Notes: generated by a model not told the origin, from the letters alone. Counted from the first letter of the stretch, positions 1 to 10,195 are shown. The stretch is 64,000 nt of DNA from Spirosoma utsteinense (GCF_014282275.1 NZ_VFIA01000006.1:186001-250000); one strand, 5' to 3'. Made by a program: numbers and translations.

Positions 1-1
1 A

Positions 2-853
2 AGCGATCAGGGGTATGAAAAAGCAACGGGGATTATGGATATGGAAAACGTACTACGGGTTGTCGAAAATAAACCCGCTAACGATACCTACCGCGATCCT
101 GACAACTATTATGTAACTATTTTCGGTAATCCTGATAAGGATAGCCCCTGGAGTTGGCGGATCGACGGCCATCATTTGTCGCTTCAGTTTATGTCGCAGG
201 CAGGATTAGAGGGTCGTGGGCAGTCAGGTTCAGAACGCATATTGGCACAGACGCCAACGTTCTTCGGCAGCAACCCCGGTATTGTTCGAAACGATCCTGG
301 TATGGCCGATAAGCGAATGGCTGATCCACGATTGGGCAAACTACCCCAGTACGGAAAGCAATTACTCAGACAGGAAACCGAACGTGCATTTGCGCTACTG
401 AAAGCCTTGACACCAGAACAGCTAAAACAGGTCGTTGTAGCACCGGTGGCTTACCCGGATATCCTTACGGGTAATAAGCGCAGCGTAGTCATGGATAAGA
501 TGGATGGCTTACAACTGGGGGATATGACTGCGTCGCAACGCGCTCTTTTTCTTGAACTTCTTCAAACGTACCTGTCTAACTATCGCATTACACTCGCGAA
601 CCAGCAGTTAGACAAACTCAGGAAAAGTGGTCTCGATAGCCTACGATTTGCCTGGGCAGGTGATATGACCCCTCAGTTGGGCAATGGAAAAGGGTGGTAC
701 TACCGTATTCATGGCCCTACGATTTTGATTGAATACGATAATACCCAGAGTGATGCCAATCATATTCATACCGTTGTGCGTGATCTGACCAACGACTTTG
801 GCGAGGATCTACTACAGGAGCATTACCGAACCAGTAGTCACAAAAAACCATAG
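2..853 (+). CDS. DUF3500-family protein, 5'-truncated by the window edge
   Basis: The frame is open from base 2 with no stop before the first internal ATG (base 35), so the gene starts outside the window and at least 283 C-terminal residues are present. The block WSWRIDGHHLSLQF and a later GWYYRIHGPTILIEYDN block resemble DUF3500 proteins, a family of unknown biochemical function that often carries an export signal. Any such signal would lie upstream and cannot be seen. The remaining part is soluble-looking, with no membrane segment. An 88-bp gap separates it from the next gene on the same strand, and I see no clear terminator there. The family call is from recollection of the conserved block; no function is proposed. 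Confidence 0.7.
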   Translation, partial: SDQGYEKATGIMDMENVLRVVENKPANDTYRDPDNYYVTIFGNPDKDSPWSWRIDGHHLSLQFMSQAGLEGRGQSGSERILAQTPTFFGSNPGIVRNDPGMADKRMADPRLGKLPQYGKQLLRQETERAFALLKALTPEQLKQVVVAPVAYPDILTGNKRSVVMDKMDGLQLGDMTASQRALFLELLQTYLSNYRITLANQQLDKLRKSGLDSLRFAWAGDMTPQLGNGKGWYYRIHGPTILIEYDNTQSDANHIHTVVRDLTNDFGEDLLQEHYRTSSHKKP

Positions 854-941
854 TTGGACTGATTCTGTACTATTTAACAAATTTTAAGGGAAATGTGCGC
901 GCGTTTTTTCTTAATTTAGTAAGATAATTCGTTCTCAATTC

Positions 942-2549
942 ATGAAGAAAATCCTCATTAGTGCGTCGGTGTGCCTGCTCTCACTAGCCGCTTCAGCGCA
1001 ACAAACCCAATGGTTCCTGCGTGACAAGACTGACAGTACTGTCGGTATCAGCGTTGAGCGCACATACCGCGAATTGCTGAAAAATCGTAAACCCACACCG
1101 GTTGTTGTCGCTGTAATCGACGGTGGCATCGATATCAATCACGAAGACCTGCGCCGGGTGCTCTGGACCAACACAAAAGAAGTGGCGGGCAATGGTAAAG
1201 ATGACGACAAGAATGGATATGTCGATGACATTCATGGCTGGAACTTCATTGGTGGCAAAGATGGCCGCAATGTTGGTTATGAGACCGTTGAAGTAACTCG
1301 TCTTTACGTTCAGCTGAAACCCAAATATGAGGGAAAAAGCCGCGCGTCGCTTAAGCCGGCGGAACAGAAAGAATATGATTTGTATGTGAAGACAAAAGGT
1401 GAGGTTGAGAAAAATCAGGCTCAGTACAAAGCGCAGTATCAGGGGATCAGTCAGTTTTATACGCAGTATACAGCGGCCGTCGATAACCTGAAAAAGGCGC
1501 TTAACGTAACCAAATTAGATACCAACACGCTGCGCCAGGCAGCCGACACGCTAACCGATGCAGCCCTGAAACGGCCTGTTGCAGGTATTCTTCGGCTGCT
1601 GCGTCAGCAGGGAGCCGCCGACACAGATGTGGTATTGGGTGAACTGGAAAAAGCGAATGAGCAGCTTAAAGCTCGTGCTGAATACAATTACAATCCAGAC
1701 TTCAACAGCCGTGATATTGTAGGCGATAACCCTAATGACCTAAAGCAACGTGATTATGGCAATGCCGACGTAGCAGGCCCCCGTGCTGATCATGGCACAC
1801 ACGTGGCTGGTATCATTGGAGCCGACCGGACCAATAATCTGGGGGTAATGGGTATTTCCGATGCTGTACAGATCATGGGAGTTCGGGCGGTGCCGGATGG
1901 CGATGAGCGGGATAAAGATGTCGCTAACGCCATTCGCTATGCTGTCGATAACGGAGCGCAGATCATTAACATGAGCTTTGGGAAAGATTACTCGCCCCAG
2001 CGTGAAGCTGTGGAGGAAGCCGAACGCTACGCATTAGCAAAAGGCGTATTAATGGTTCATGCGGCTGGTAACGACGGAAAAAACATCGATACGGCCGCCA
2101 ACTATCCGGCTCCCCGCTTCATAGACGGAAAAGAAATTCCTAATGTGATTACTGTAGGGGCTAGTGCCGAACCGAACACCAGTGACCTTATTGCCAGTTT
2201 TTCAAACTATGGAAAAGGAACGGTCGATGTGTTTGCGCCGGGTAAAGACATTTATTCGACGGTGCCGGACAGTAAGTATGAGAGCAATAGCGGAACCAGC
2301 ATGGCTTCGCCAGTAGTAGCGGGGGTTGCGGCTGTACTGAAGTCCTACTTTCCAAAACTGACCTACACCGACATCAAGCGGATTATCATGGAGTCGGCGA
2401 CACCCTACCAGACCAAGGTTCGTAGACCTGAGTCGACCGATACGGTTGCTTTTTCGACCTTATCAAAAACAGGTGGGGTTATCAACCTGTACGACGCGGT
2501 TAAAATGGCGTTAGCGATGGAAGCTGGAGCCGGTACGAAAGGTAAATAA
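942..2549 (+). CDS. Secreted subtilisin-like serine protease (peptidase family S8)
   Basis: This is a 535-residue exported protease. Residues 1-19 form a signal peptide ending in an Ala-rich cleavage site before QQTQW. The catalytic triad is visible as D60 (VVAVIDGGID), H284 (DHGTHVAGI) and S453 (SGTSMASPVVAG). The Asp and His blocks are about 220 residues apart, much further than in a minimal subtilisin; the insert (about residues 100-250) is Lys/Gln/Asp-rich and probably helical. Unlike the two S8 proteins downstream it has no T9SS sorting tail: it ends in an Ala/Gly/Lys stretch after the catalytic domain, so it is probably periplasmic or exported by Sec alone. It converges on the next protease gene across a shared hairpin terminator. 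The substrate is unknown. Confidence 0.9.
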   Translation: MKKILISASVCLLSLAASAQQTQWFLRDKTDSTVGISVERTYRELLKNRKPTPVVVAVIDGGIDINHEDLRRVLWTNTKEVAGNGKDDDKNGYVDDIHGWNFIGGKDGRNVGYETVEVTRLYVQLKPKYEGKSRASLKPAEQKEYDLYVKTKGEVEKNQAQYKAQYQGISQFYTQYTAAVDNLKKALNVTKLDTNTLRQAADTLTDAALKRPVAGILRLLRQQGAADTDVVLGELEKANEQLKARAEYNYNPDFNSRDIVGDNPNDLKQRDYGNADVAGPRADHGTHVAGIIGADRTNNLGVMGISDAVQIMGVRAVPDGDERDKDVANAIRYAVDNGAQIINMSFGKDYSPQREAVEEAERYALAKGVLMVHAAGNDGKNIDTAANYPAPRFIDGKEIPNVITVGASAEPNTSDLIASFSNYGKGTVDVFAPGKDIYSTVPDSKYESNSGTSMASPVVAGVAAVLKSYFPKLTYTDIKRIIMESATPYQTKVRRPESTDTVAFSTLSKTGGVINLYDAVKMALAMEAGAGTKGK

Positions 2550-2585
2550 AAAAGCATATCGTACGGTTTAGTCCGTAATTGAGCA

Positions 2586-2621
2586 ATGCCCGTTACCCCC
2601 TATACGTTGTGGTGACGGGCA
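2586..2621. terminator. Bidirectional hairpin between two convergent protease genes
   Basis: ATGCCCGTTACC (2586-2597) pairs with GGTGACGGGCAT (2610-2621), with a single mismatch that is a G-T pair in RNA. It lies between the convergent stop codons at 2549 and 2625, so it can serve both strands. No strong U-run follows on either side. Confidence 0.6.
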
Positions 2622-2624
2622 TCG

Positions 2625-5162
2625 CTATTTCTTTACAAATCGTCTTCTTTCAACGATCTCCCCATCGGTCATCTGAAAGAAGTAAGGACCAGGTGGTAAA
2701 TCAGAAACAGGTAATTCGGCGTTTAACTGACCATTAACAGGTTTTAGTGTAAAAGACTGTGGTGAAGCGCCCCGTATGTCAATTATATCGATCAAAACCC
2801 GCTTTGTGGTTGCGTTCAGATACCGGATAGAAAGTACGTGTTCGACCGGGTTTGGAAACAAGGTCAGCAGCGGATATGGATCGGGCGTTGTAGCCGTTAG
2901 CACCGACATCCGTATTGCCCGCTCCGATGACCAGCTTACACAATTGTACTGGGTGACCTGCACCTTGTAAACACCCGGTTGCGATACTGAAAAGCGGTTT
3001 TGATTCGCGTTGATTATGGGTGCATTATCGCGGTACCATTGATAACGCTGATCCGCTATATCGGGCGCTTTCAGCGTAACGACTGCTCCCTGAAGCAGTA
3101 CTAGATTCGTCTTTTCAGGCTGCAACGTGATGCTATCGACTTGTGTGATTCCTACTGTTGTCTCGTTCGATAGGGCTGTGCAACCGTTGGCATCGGTCAG
3201 GCGAACAGCATACCTGCCCGCCTGCGTCACGCTGTATGTATATCGATTTATACCAGGGATGACTGCCCCGTTCCGTAGCCATTCATACTGCATACCAGGC
3301 CCGTTTTCGGCTTGTAAGATAAGGGGCTTTCCGGCACAGATCCGGGTGTCGCCGGCGGGGGTAATAGTCGATGATAGTTGACAGATGCTTCGGCGTAAGC
3401 CGCTCACGATGAGGGAGAAGGGTTGGCCAGCGTAAGTCATTCTCGCTTTGTGTGTTACCCTCAACGTATAGGCTTGTCCGGGAACGGGTCGTTCAATAAA
3501 AACCTGTTCAACATTATCGAACCTGTTGTCGCCCCGTGTGGCAGGTTGGTCGGGCCGGCTTGGGTCCAACACAAAAGGCAGAATGGACCCCTGGCTGTCG
3601 ATCATACGTAAGTCGAGATCGTTGACGAGCTTGGGGGTTCGGCTATTGACCGACGTTGCTGCAACGGGCGTGGCTGTGCCCTCGGGATCGGTCCAGCAGA
3701 GAGTTACAACAAGTGGCTCATTACCCTGGGCCACGAGCTGGTAAGTAAAGGTACCTGCTGAGGCTAACGTCTGCTCAAGTATCAGATGGGCTTGGTCTGG
3801 GTTGAGAATGACGCGGGCAGCTGCTTCACTATTGAGTAGTCCCCAGCCCTGCCGGTAGTCGGGCCCGATAGCCGGGTAGAGCCGGTCGGCGGTATGTATT
3901 GCCAGAGCACGTAACGTAGCCGCCCGCATGAACTGGTTAACGGCTGAGATTGTGCCTGTTTTCGCCCGTTTCTGCGCATAAAGCTCCTGCCATAAGAACA
4001 GGGAGCCAGCTACATTCGCCGATGCCATGGATGTGCCGCTGTTACTACCGTATGCTGCGTTATCGCTGCCCAGTGTAGAAAAAATGTTAGTCCCCATACC
4101 CAGTAAATCGGGTTTGATACGGCCATCGTCGGTGGGTCCCCAGCCGCTGTAAGGGGCTGTTTCAAGACTGGTCAGGTGCTGTTGATCATTGACGGTAATC
4201 TCTGCTGCGCCAACGGTTAGCACGTTCTTGGCCGTGGCTTCACCCGGAATAACATCATACGCATCATTGCGACGTCGGGCAACGGTGCTTTGCTGGTTGG
4301 TGTCCTTCAAAAAATAAGGCGTGTTGGGAGGTGGTCCTGTTTCGCTGCGTTTATTATCGGCCGATCGGACCATCAGATAAAACGGGCTGTTATAAGCGAC
4401 CCGATCAAGATCGCGGGCATTGTTGGTATAGAAGCCGAACAGATAATCTTCCGTACTGCTGATTGTCGTGTTGCCCCACCATTCCCATTTTAGAGCAGGA
4501 TCGGTTCCTGGCCGCGAAGGGTTATATACCCAGCCAACAACGGGGCCATAAGCATGATTGGATACCAGTAGCGTAGAAGCAGCCGCGGTCAGTTCGGCAA
4601 TGTCATTGGTATAGTCCCAGACGGATAAGACGGCTTCATAGTCCATCCCTTTAGCCTCTGCCCGGACGCCCCCGGCTACGAGCGTACCCGCCAGATGGGT
4701 AGCGTGATCGCTGATTGTGGCCGATAGGTCTTTGTTTACTACCCGGGATATACCCGGTGTTGAACCCGAAATTTCCTGATGGGTAGTCAACACCTGACCA
4801 CCGTCCCAGAGTCCCAGCCGTCCTGCCACTGCAGCCGAGTTGCCGGATAAAGCCACCCCTGAACTACCTCCTTTGTAGAGTGATTGCGTTCGGGTGCCCT
4901 GTGCGGCCTCGCTGTTGTGGAGTGAATAATAAACCGGCTGACCAAAGGTATCGACGCCCTGAAGCTGTAGTGTTCGCTGATTGGAATAGTTTTTGCGAAC
5001 GGGCCAGCCATACTGTTTTGCCAGCCTACGCGTGCTATCCTGCTGATTTGTATGGCGCTGGATCAATTCGGTTTCCCAGGCCGGTATAGTTTCCTGTTGG
5101 CTTGTTTGTGCGTCAGCCGGGCTGGTCATACTGCCGAAAAGCCACAAAAGGGCACAGAACAA
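2625..5162 (-). CDS. Secreted S8 protease with T9SS sorting domain; start codon uncertain
   Basis: An 845-residue subtilisin-like protease. Visible triad: D120 (LGLWDGGQV), H153 (SDHATHLAG) and S378 (NSGTSMASANVAG). After the protease domain come Ig/PKD-like segments (about 620-770) and a type A T9SS sorting domain beginning near LTLFPNPVEHVLSI and ending in RRRFVKK, so it should leave the cell through the type IX system. It is the shorter paralogue of the gene immediately upstream, with matching LYxGGSxGVxL and LWDGG blocks. No in-frame ATG exists near the 5' end: the start given is TTG at 5162, which gives a hydrophobic leader without the usual basic residues. The frame stays open upstream through codons for Y-R-K-A. 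An ATG at 5188 is out of frame by one base. See the finding on this start. Confidence 0.85.
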   Translation of the reverse strand: MFCALLWLFGSMTSPADAQTSQQETIPAWETELIQRHTNQQDSTRRLAKQYGWPVRKNYSNQRTLQLQGVDTFGQPVYYSLHNSEAAQGTRTQSLYKGGSSGVALSGNSAAVAGRLGLWDGGQVLTTHQEISGSTPGISRVVNKDLSATISDHATHLAGTLVAGGVRAEAKGMDYEAVLSVWDYTNDIAELTAAASTLLVSNHAYGPVVGWVYNPSRPGTDPALKWEWWGNTTISSTEDYLFGFYTNNARDLDRVAYNSPFYLMVRSADNKRSETGPPPNTPYFLKDTNQQSTVARRRNDAYDVIPGEATAKNVLTVGAAEITVNDQQHLTSLETAPYSGWGPTDDGRIKPDLLGMGTNIFSTLGSDNAAYGSNSGTSMASANVAGSLFLWQELYAQKRAKTGTISAVNQFMRAATLRALAIHTADRLYPAIGPDYRQGWGLLNSEAAARVILNPDQAHLILEQTLASAGTFTYQLVAQGNEPLVVTLCWTDPEGTATPVAATSVNSRTPKLVNDLDLRMIDSQGSILPFVLDPSRPDQPATRGDNRFDNVEQVFIERPVPGQAYTLRVTHKARMTYAGQPFSLIVSGLRRSICQLSSTITPAGDTRICAGKPLILQAENGPGMQYEWLRNGAVIPGINRYTYSVTQAGRYAVRLTDANGCTALSNETTVGITQVDSITLQPEKTNLVLLQGAVVTLKAPDIADQRYQWYRDNAPIINANQNRFSVSQPGVYKVQVTQYNCVSWSSERAIRMSVLTATTPDPYPLLTLFPNPVEHVLSIRYLNATTKRVLIDIIDIRGASPQSFTLKPVNGQLNAELPVSDLPPGPYFFQMTDGEIVERRRFVKK

Positions 5163-5250
5163 AGCCTTTCGGTATATCTCCAGGCCATAGGCTGTATCAT
5201 ATTCAGTTCTCTTTCGGAAGATGTGCAGGACTATCAGAGGAAGTACGTAG

Positions 5251-8200
5251 TTATTGTTTGCGAATCCGTTTTACCCGAACGCGTTGCGTCTGGTTACCGC
5301 TTACAATCACAAAAAACGTACCACCGGGCAAATCGGCTATATCCAGTATAGTCGACATGTTTTTACCATCGACCTGCATGGTCGCTGTACGAACCGTTAT
5401 CCCGCGGGCATCGGCCAGCCGAACGGTTGGCACGTATGAGGCCAGGGATGCCACCGAAACAGTTAATTGGCGTGTTGCGGGGTTGGGATAAACCAGTATG
5501 TCATCATCCTGTGGGTCGGGTTCTGTTGCCAGAATACTTAACACGACATCATCTGAAATAGCTTCGCCACAGCCGTTAACGCTACCCTTTACCGCATACC
5601 GGCCCGATTTGACAACGTTCAGGCTTGATCCCGTAGCACCCGCAATTGGAATACCATTGAACAGCCACTGCACATTGCCCCTAACATTAGAGGTGAGCGT
5701 AAGGCCATTGGTTGTAATAACCGGCACCTGTGCCGTTTGTACGGCTACAGTTACGATCGCTGACCGAACAGGTAAACAATTGTTAGCGACCTGAACCGCG
5801 TAGTTGCCCGTTAAGCTGGCCTGAAGTGTGCTACTGAGAGCACCCGTAATTGCCTGTTCGTTTCGATACCATTGGTAGGAGAGGCCAGCGCCTGTATTGG
5901 CCTGGAGCAGGACACTGGCACCCTGACAGATACTGGTAGACCCACTGGCCACAATGGTAGCCGTAGCGGCTGCGCCGGGCGCGGTTGAAACAGGAGTTCG
6001 CTGTACTGCCGGACAGTCGAGTGATTTCACGGCTATGTCGTAGAAATAGTACCAGGCCGTTTTGAGTGTATCGGACGTGTTGAACAGCGATCCTTTTATG
6101 GTCAGGATCGGATCGCCCGATCCTGATTTAATCTGATACGGAAAACCCGTTACCGCCGAATTGCTTCGGAAAATAGAGGCTCCTTCTGCGTAGTCGATCG
6201 TGATCTTATAGTCGCCCGGATTAGGAATCCGCAGGTTCAGTGCATACACGGCCCCCTGGTCATCCGGATCGTCGGCCAGCTGACCGCTACTGTTGACTAC
6301 CGTAAGGCTCTGGTTGCGGGTCGGTAATACGTCGAGCGTAACGCTTGAAATGGCTGTCTCGTCAAACTTGCGAACGGTAAATGTCAATTTTCCCGCCGAA
6401 CCGATGTAGAGCCGGGCCCGCTCGATAATCAGCGGCACTTTGGTCGAGACGAGTGGTGCCGGGCCAAAGTTGCCCGCGTAGGAGCCACCACCAAGCGCCT
6501 GTTTGGTGACCGGACCAACAGTACCCGAAAAATCGTTCAGAACGGCGTAAAATTGCCCGCTGGCAGGTATCGTCTTACTGGCTACCTGATTGCCTGCCGC
6601 CAGCAAATTGCCGCCTGTGGGTGCATCGTACCAGAAAGCTGTACCACCGCCGGTATTGCGAAGCGAAATAGCGCTGTCGCTCCCGCATCGTGTAGCCGAG
6701 AACAACCCATTGGTAGGGGCAGGGGTAGTCGTTCGGGTTTCAATCAGGGTATTGTTCGCCAGGTTCTGATCGGTACCGAGCGCTGTTGTGATCGCAAACT
6801 GATACGTCTGGCCGGGAGCCAGTGTGATACCGGTGGCTGTTTTCAGTGTCAGCAGACCTTCGCGGAAAGGGGCCAGGCTCGGTACCGTACCGGTTACGGT
6901 TGCCACGTTTTTGCCGCTGGCATCGGTGATGGCTATACTCACCGGGATATTGCGTTGCTCGGCGGCACCAAAATTACGGACCCGTACTTCAAGCGTTATA
7001 TCGGTGTTGGTTTGGCCACAAAGATTTGCTTCGGGCGAAACCAAAGCTGTGACACCTATGTCGTTGGCGGTTTGTACGACACGTAGCACATAATCCTGCG
7101 TTTCTCCGTTTTCGTACGTTCCGCAGGCATTTACCGAAGCCGCGCTATCGGTTTCTCTGGCTACAATACGCATCCGAATGAACTGACCGCTCTGAACCGA
7201 TGGGGGAATGGTTACTGTGGTTACGAACTGGCCTGTGTTGCTTAGCACCCCCGATGTAGCGACTGTTTCGCCCGCATCGTCGAAACTGCCGTTCTGATTC
7301 CAGTCCGCAAAGGCTTTCACACTAACATTTTTGGCCGCTCCGCACGTGCCGAGCGAGACCGTCAAGGGAAGCTGCTGGCCAGCCTGAACAGCAGTGTTGA
7401 CTGATGTAAAATCGGAATAGGTCGTGCAACCATTCGAACCTGCCTGATTGATACTGCCCAACTCTACCCGGCTTATTTTACTGTCGGCTGTGGAGGTGGC
7501 TTTCGATTCACAATATACCTTGCCACCAACACCGCTGATGAGCAGTCCATACTCCTGTTTCGCACTGGTCAGGGTACCCTTATGGTTGATGGTAAGCGTA
7601 TAGGTTTTTCCGGGTATAGGATTGGCGATCAACACCTGCTCAACATTATCACGGATATTATCGCCCCGCGTGGCCGGATTGGCCGGGTTTGCCGGATCGA
7701 GAATCCACGGCTGAATAGAGCCTGTACCGTCGCTGATGCGCAGATCCAGGTCATTGACAAGTTTAGGCGTCCGGTCATTGAGCGACGACGTAGGGGTGCT
7801 GGCGGGGTCGGTCCAGCAAATAGTAACAACCAGCGGTCCGCGACCGGAGGCCACCACGGGTAGGGAATAGGTCTCGCCCTGATTGATCGCCCGTTCGTCG
7901 ATCAGGTAATTTTGATCGGTGTTGAGAATCGCGCGTCCGGCCCGTTCGGCGTTGAGCAACCCCCAGCCATTCTGGTAATCGGGGCCGGGTGCGTTGCCCG
8001 CTTCGTCGGCCGTATGGAGCACCAGGCCCTTCAACGTCGACGACCGCATGAACCGGCCACTGTTGCGCTGTCCAAATAATTCCTGGAGCAAAAGCACGGT
8101 GCCCGCCACATTGGGCGACGACATGGATGTGCCGCTATAGACCACATAAGCACTGTCGTTTTGGGAGCTTGCCGAGAGCACACTGACACCTACGCCAACA

Positions 8201-9288
8201 ATGTCAGGTTTGATACGCCCGTCGTCGGTTGGCCCCCAACTGCTGAAGTCGCCCAAGCCAACATCGGAAGCCTGATTGTAACCCAGGTCAAGGGAGCGGA
8301 TAGCGCCTACCGCAAGGATATTTTTGGCCGTACCATACGTACTGATTTGATCATAGCCATCCTGTTTGGCACGCGGGGCGGTACTGGTTCGGGTACTGCT
8401 ACCGAAAAAATAGGGTTGACCATCACCAGGGCCATTCTGACCATGGTTGTTACCCGCCGACTTCACAATAAGGTAGTATGGCGCTCTTTGGGCAATCTGA
8501 TCCCAGGATTGGGCGGCCACATTATATATCCCAAACTTATAGTCTTCAGTAGTACTCAGGGTTGTGTCTCCCCACCATTCCCATTTCGTAGTTGTAGTGC
8601 GGTCGTCGTTATATATCCAGCCTGCCTGGGAACCATAAGAGTGATTGGATACGAGCAGGTTCGATGCCGCTGTGCCCATCTCCGAAATATCGCTGTTGAA
8701 ATCGTAAGCCCGCAGATTGGCACCAAAGGCCATACCTTTTACCTGCGGGTTGACACCTGCGGCTATCATAATACCCGACACGTGCGATGCGTGCGAATCG
8801 AATGTACTGGCGTTGTCGATCTGCGTGACGCGGCTCCCCGATGTTCCGTTGCGGAATTCGACGTGTGTGCTGCGTACTTTGCCTCCGTCCCATAGCGCCA
8901 GTTTATCGGTCATTGTGCTACCCGTCAGGGATACGCCCAGGCTACCGCCTGCATAGAGTGACGTTGTGCGGGTCGTTTGGGCGGCTTTCACTACGCTGTA
9001 AGTGGCATCGTAGAGTAGTTCGCCCCGCTCACTGATACCGCGCAGTATCATAACCGTTCCGTTAGCCCGGCGCTGAATTAATGGACGCTTCAATCGCTGG
9101 GCTTCGGTAAGTGCCTGCTGATAGTTCTGGGCTTGAAACGCTGTCAGGCTTTTTTGCAGGTTGAGTTGCTGCGTCCGTTGTTGAGCGCTGTACTGTGGGA
9201 GGGGCTGGGCCATCAGGGATATGATGGAAGTTCCTGCAAGGAAAGTAATTAAAAAATACGTTGCCCGGAACCGTAAACTTTTTTGCAT
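5251..9288 (-). CDS. Large multidomain S8 protease with GEVED, CARDB-like and T9SS domains
   Basis: The start chosen is ATG at 9288; the longer frame begins with TTG at 9312. This gives 1345 residues with a signal peptide ending near ISLMAQ. Catalytic residues are D134 (LALWDGGKV), H166 (DSHASHVSG) and S388 (YSGTSMSSPNVAG). Downstream in order: a beta-rich domain after the protease; a GEVED-type domain (GCTTYSDFTS to FADWNQNGSFDDAGE, about 620-740); a CARDB-like adhesion module (LVSPEANLCG onward); further beta-sandwich and Ig-like repeats (CQGASVLLQAN); and a T9SS type A sorting domain (LVYPNPATRQLTVSV to the C-terminal RVKRIRKQ). It is expected to be cell-surface or released. It lies 88 bp upstream of its shorter paralogue and may be cotranscribed with it. 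Such proteins are usually degradative or adhesive; the substrate is unknown. Confidence 0.88.
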   Translation of the reverse strand: MQKSLRFRATYFLITFLAGTSIISLMAQPLPQYSAQQRTQQLNLQKSLTAFQAQNYQQALTEAQRLKRPLIQRRANGTVMILRGISERGELLYDATYSVVKAAQTTRTTSLYAGGSLGVSLTGSTMTDKLALWDGGKVRSTHVEFRNGTSGSRVTQIDNASTFDSHASHVSGIMIAAGVNPQVKGMAFGANLRAYDFNSDISEMGTAASNLLVSNHSYGSQAGWIYNDDRTTTTKWEWWGDTTLSTTEDYKFGIYNVAAQSWDQIAQRAPYYLIVKSAGNNHGQNGPGDGQPYFFGSSTRTSTAPRAKQDGYDQISTYGTAKNILAVGAIRSLDLGYNQASDVGLGDFSSWGPTDDGRIKPDIVGVGVSVLSASSQNDSAYVVYSGTSMSSPNVAGTVLLLQELFGQRNSGRFMRSSTLKGLVLHTADEAGNAPGPDYQNGWGLLNAERAGRAILNTDQNYLIDERAINQGETYSLPVVASGRGPLVVTICWTDPASTPTSSLNDRTPKLVNDLDLRISDGTGSIQPWILDPANPANPATRGDNIRDNVEQVLIANPIPGKTYTLTINHKGTLTSAKQEYGLLISGVGGKVYCESKATSTADSKISRVELGSINQAGSNGCTTYSDFTSVNTAVQAGQQLPLTVSLGTCGAAKNVSVKAFADWNQNGSFDDAGETVATSGVLSNTGQFVTTVTIPPSVQSGQFIRMRIVARETDSAASVNACGTYENGETQDYVLRVVQTANDIGVTALVSPEANLCGQTNTDITLEVRVRNFGAAEQRNIPVSIAITDASGKNVATVTGTVPSLAPFREGLLTLKTATGITLAPGQTYQFAITTALGTDQNLANNTLIETRTTTPAPTNGLFSATRCGSDSAISLRNTGGGTAFWYDAPTGGNLLAAGNQVASKTIPASGQFYAVLNDFSGTVGPVTKQALGGGSYAGNFGPAPLVSTKVPLIIERARLYIGSAGKLTFTVRKFDETAISSVTLDVLPTRNQSLTVVNSSGQLADDPDDQGAVYALNLRIPNPGDYKITIDYAEGASIFRSNSAVTGFPYQIKSGSGDPILTIKGSLFNTSDTLKTAWYYFYDIAVKSLDCPAVQRTPVSTAPGAAATATIVASGSTSICQGASVLLQANTGAGLSYQWYRNEQAITGALSSTLQASLTGNYAVQVANNCLPVRSAIVTVAVQTAQVPVITTNGLTLTSNVRGNVQWLFNGIPIAGATGSSLNVVKSGRYAVKGSVNGCGEAISDDVVLSILATEPDPQDDDILVYPNPATRQLTVSVASLASYVPTVRLADARGITVRTATMQVDGKNMSTILDIADLPGGTFFVIVSGNQTQRVRVKRIRKQ

Positions 9289-9678
9289 ATGGATGAAGTA
9301 ATCATAAATCAACCCCGTACGAATATATACATTCAGTACGGGAAAGCAGTTAGTATCGTTGCGTTATACGCTGGTTTTAAGGTACGTTTAACGTGAATAA
9401 TTAGATCTGACAGCTGTGACAAGCCGTTGAGTGGCTTTGTTTTATTACGCTGCTGCGGAGGGCGTAGTTTTCAGGCGAACTGCGTTCAACTGAGGGCAGA
9501 GCCATTTTTAGTAGCTATGAGCCCACCTTGGTATATTCCTGAATGAAAATAATCCACGGTAAGAAAGGTATTATTTCCCTAGGCAGCCCATGCGCTGATC
9601 GATAAAAATTAACTGTCTGGTAGCCCAACTGTGCCCCAATCTGCGTTATTTCGCAGACAGTCAATTGGAATCGACCGC
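9289..9678. other. Divergent intergenic region between the large protease and purE
   Basis: This 390-bp stretch has no convincing gene. It holds an inverted repeat, CCCGTAC at 9314-9320 and GTACGGG at 9336-9342 (7 bp, 15-nt spacer), just upstream of the protease start. I see no full TAnnTTTG promoter on either strand; TTATTTCG near 9647 is a weak candidate for purE. Confidence 0.5.
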
Positions 9679-10158
9679 ATGGTAGGTATTATTATGGGCA
9701 GCCTCTCTGATCGCAGTGTGATGCAGGAGGCCGCCGACGTTTTGACCACGTTTGGTATAACGTGGGAAATAGATATTGTTTCGGCGCATCGGACGCCGGA
9801 AAAAATGGTCGAGTACGCTAAAACAGCGCGTAGCCGGGGTCTTCGGGTAATTATTGCCGGGGCGGGTGGGGCGGCTCATCTGCCCGGAATGGTGGCGTCG
9901 CTGACAACACTGCCCGTAATTGGCGTTCCCGTCAAATCAAGCAACTCAATCGATGGATGGGATTCTGTCCTGTCGATCCTGCAAATGCCCGCCGGGGTTC
10001 CCGTGGCGACCATGGCGCTGAACGGCGCGCGCAATGCCGGTATTCTGGCCGCCCAGATCGTTGGGACGTTCGATGAAACAGTTGCCGGGAATCTGGGCCG
10101 ATTCAAAGAAGAATTGAAAGAGAAAGTGGCGGAGATGAGCCGCACATTACAGGGCTAA
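9679..10158 (+). CDS. purE: N5-carboxyaminoimidazole ribonucleotide mutase (class I PurE)
   Basis: Converts N5-CAIR to CAIR in de novo purine synthesis; a cytosolic, usually octameric enzyme. The open frame extends to a GTG at 9631, but the ATG at 9679 gives the normal PurE N-terminus [11 protein letters not shown] and a typical length of 159 residues. Diagnostic motifs are GSLSD (7-11), which binds the phosphate, SAHRTP (35-40) with H37 equivalent to the catalytic histidine of class I enzymes, and [10 protein letters not shown] (61-70). purK is not adjacent. The LysM gene follows after 37 bp and may be cotranscribed, although no functional link is evident. purM lies about 5 kb downstream on the same strand. 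Confidence 0.96.
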   Translation: MVGIIMGSLSDRSVMQEAADVLTTFGITWEIDIVSAHRTPEKMVEYAKTARSRGLRVIIAGAGGAAHLPGMVASLTTLPVIGVPVKSSNSIDGWDSVLSILQMPAGVPVATMALNGARNAGILAAQIVGTFDETVAGNLGRFKEELKEKVAEMSRTLQG

Positions 10159-10195
10159 TCGCATAGACAATACCCAAATTATATTTATTGACTCA

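Noticed and set aside
8161-8895. Plus-strand frame of 244 codons inside the large protease gene
   Set aside because: It is antisense to the S8 catalytic domain, and its translation is rich in rare Cys and Arg patterns typical of shadow frames.
9301-9312. TTG start for the large protease adding eight residues
   Set aside because: The ATG at 9288 directly begins a signal peptide with basic residues and is the simpler choice.
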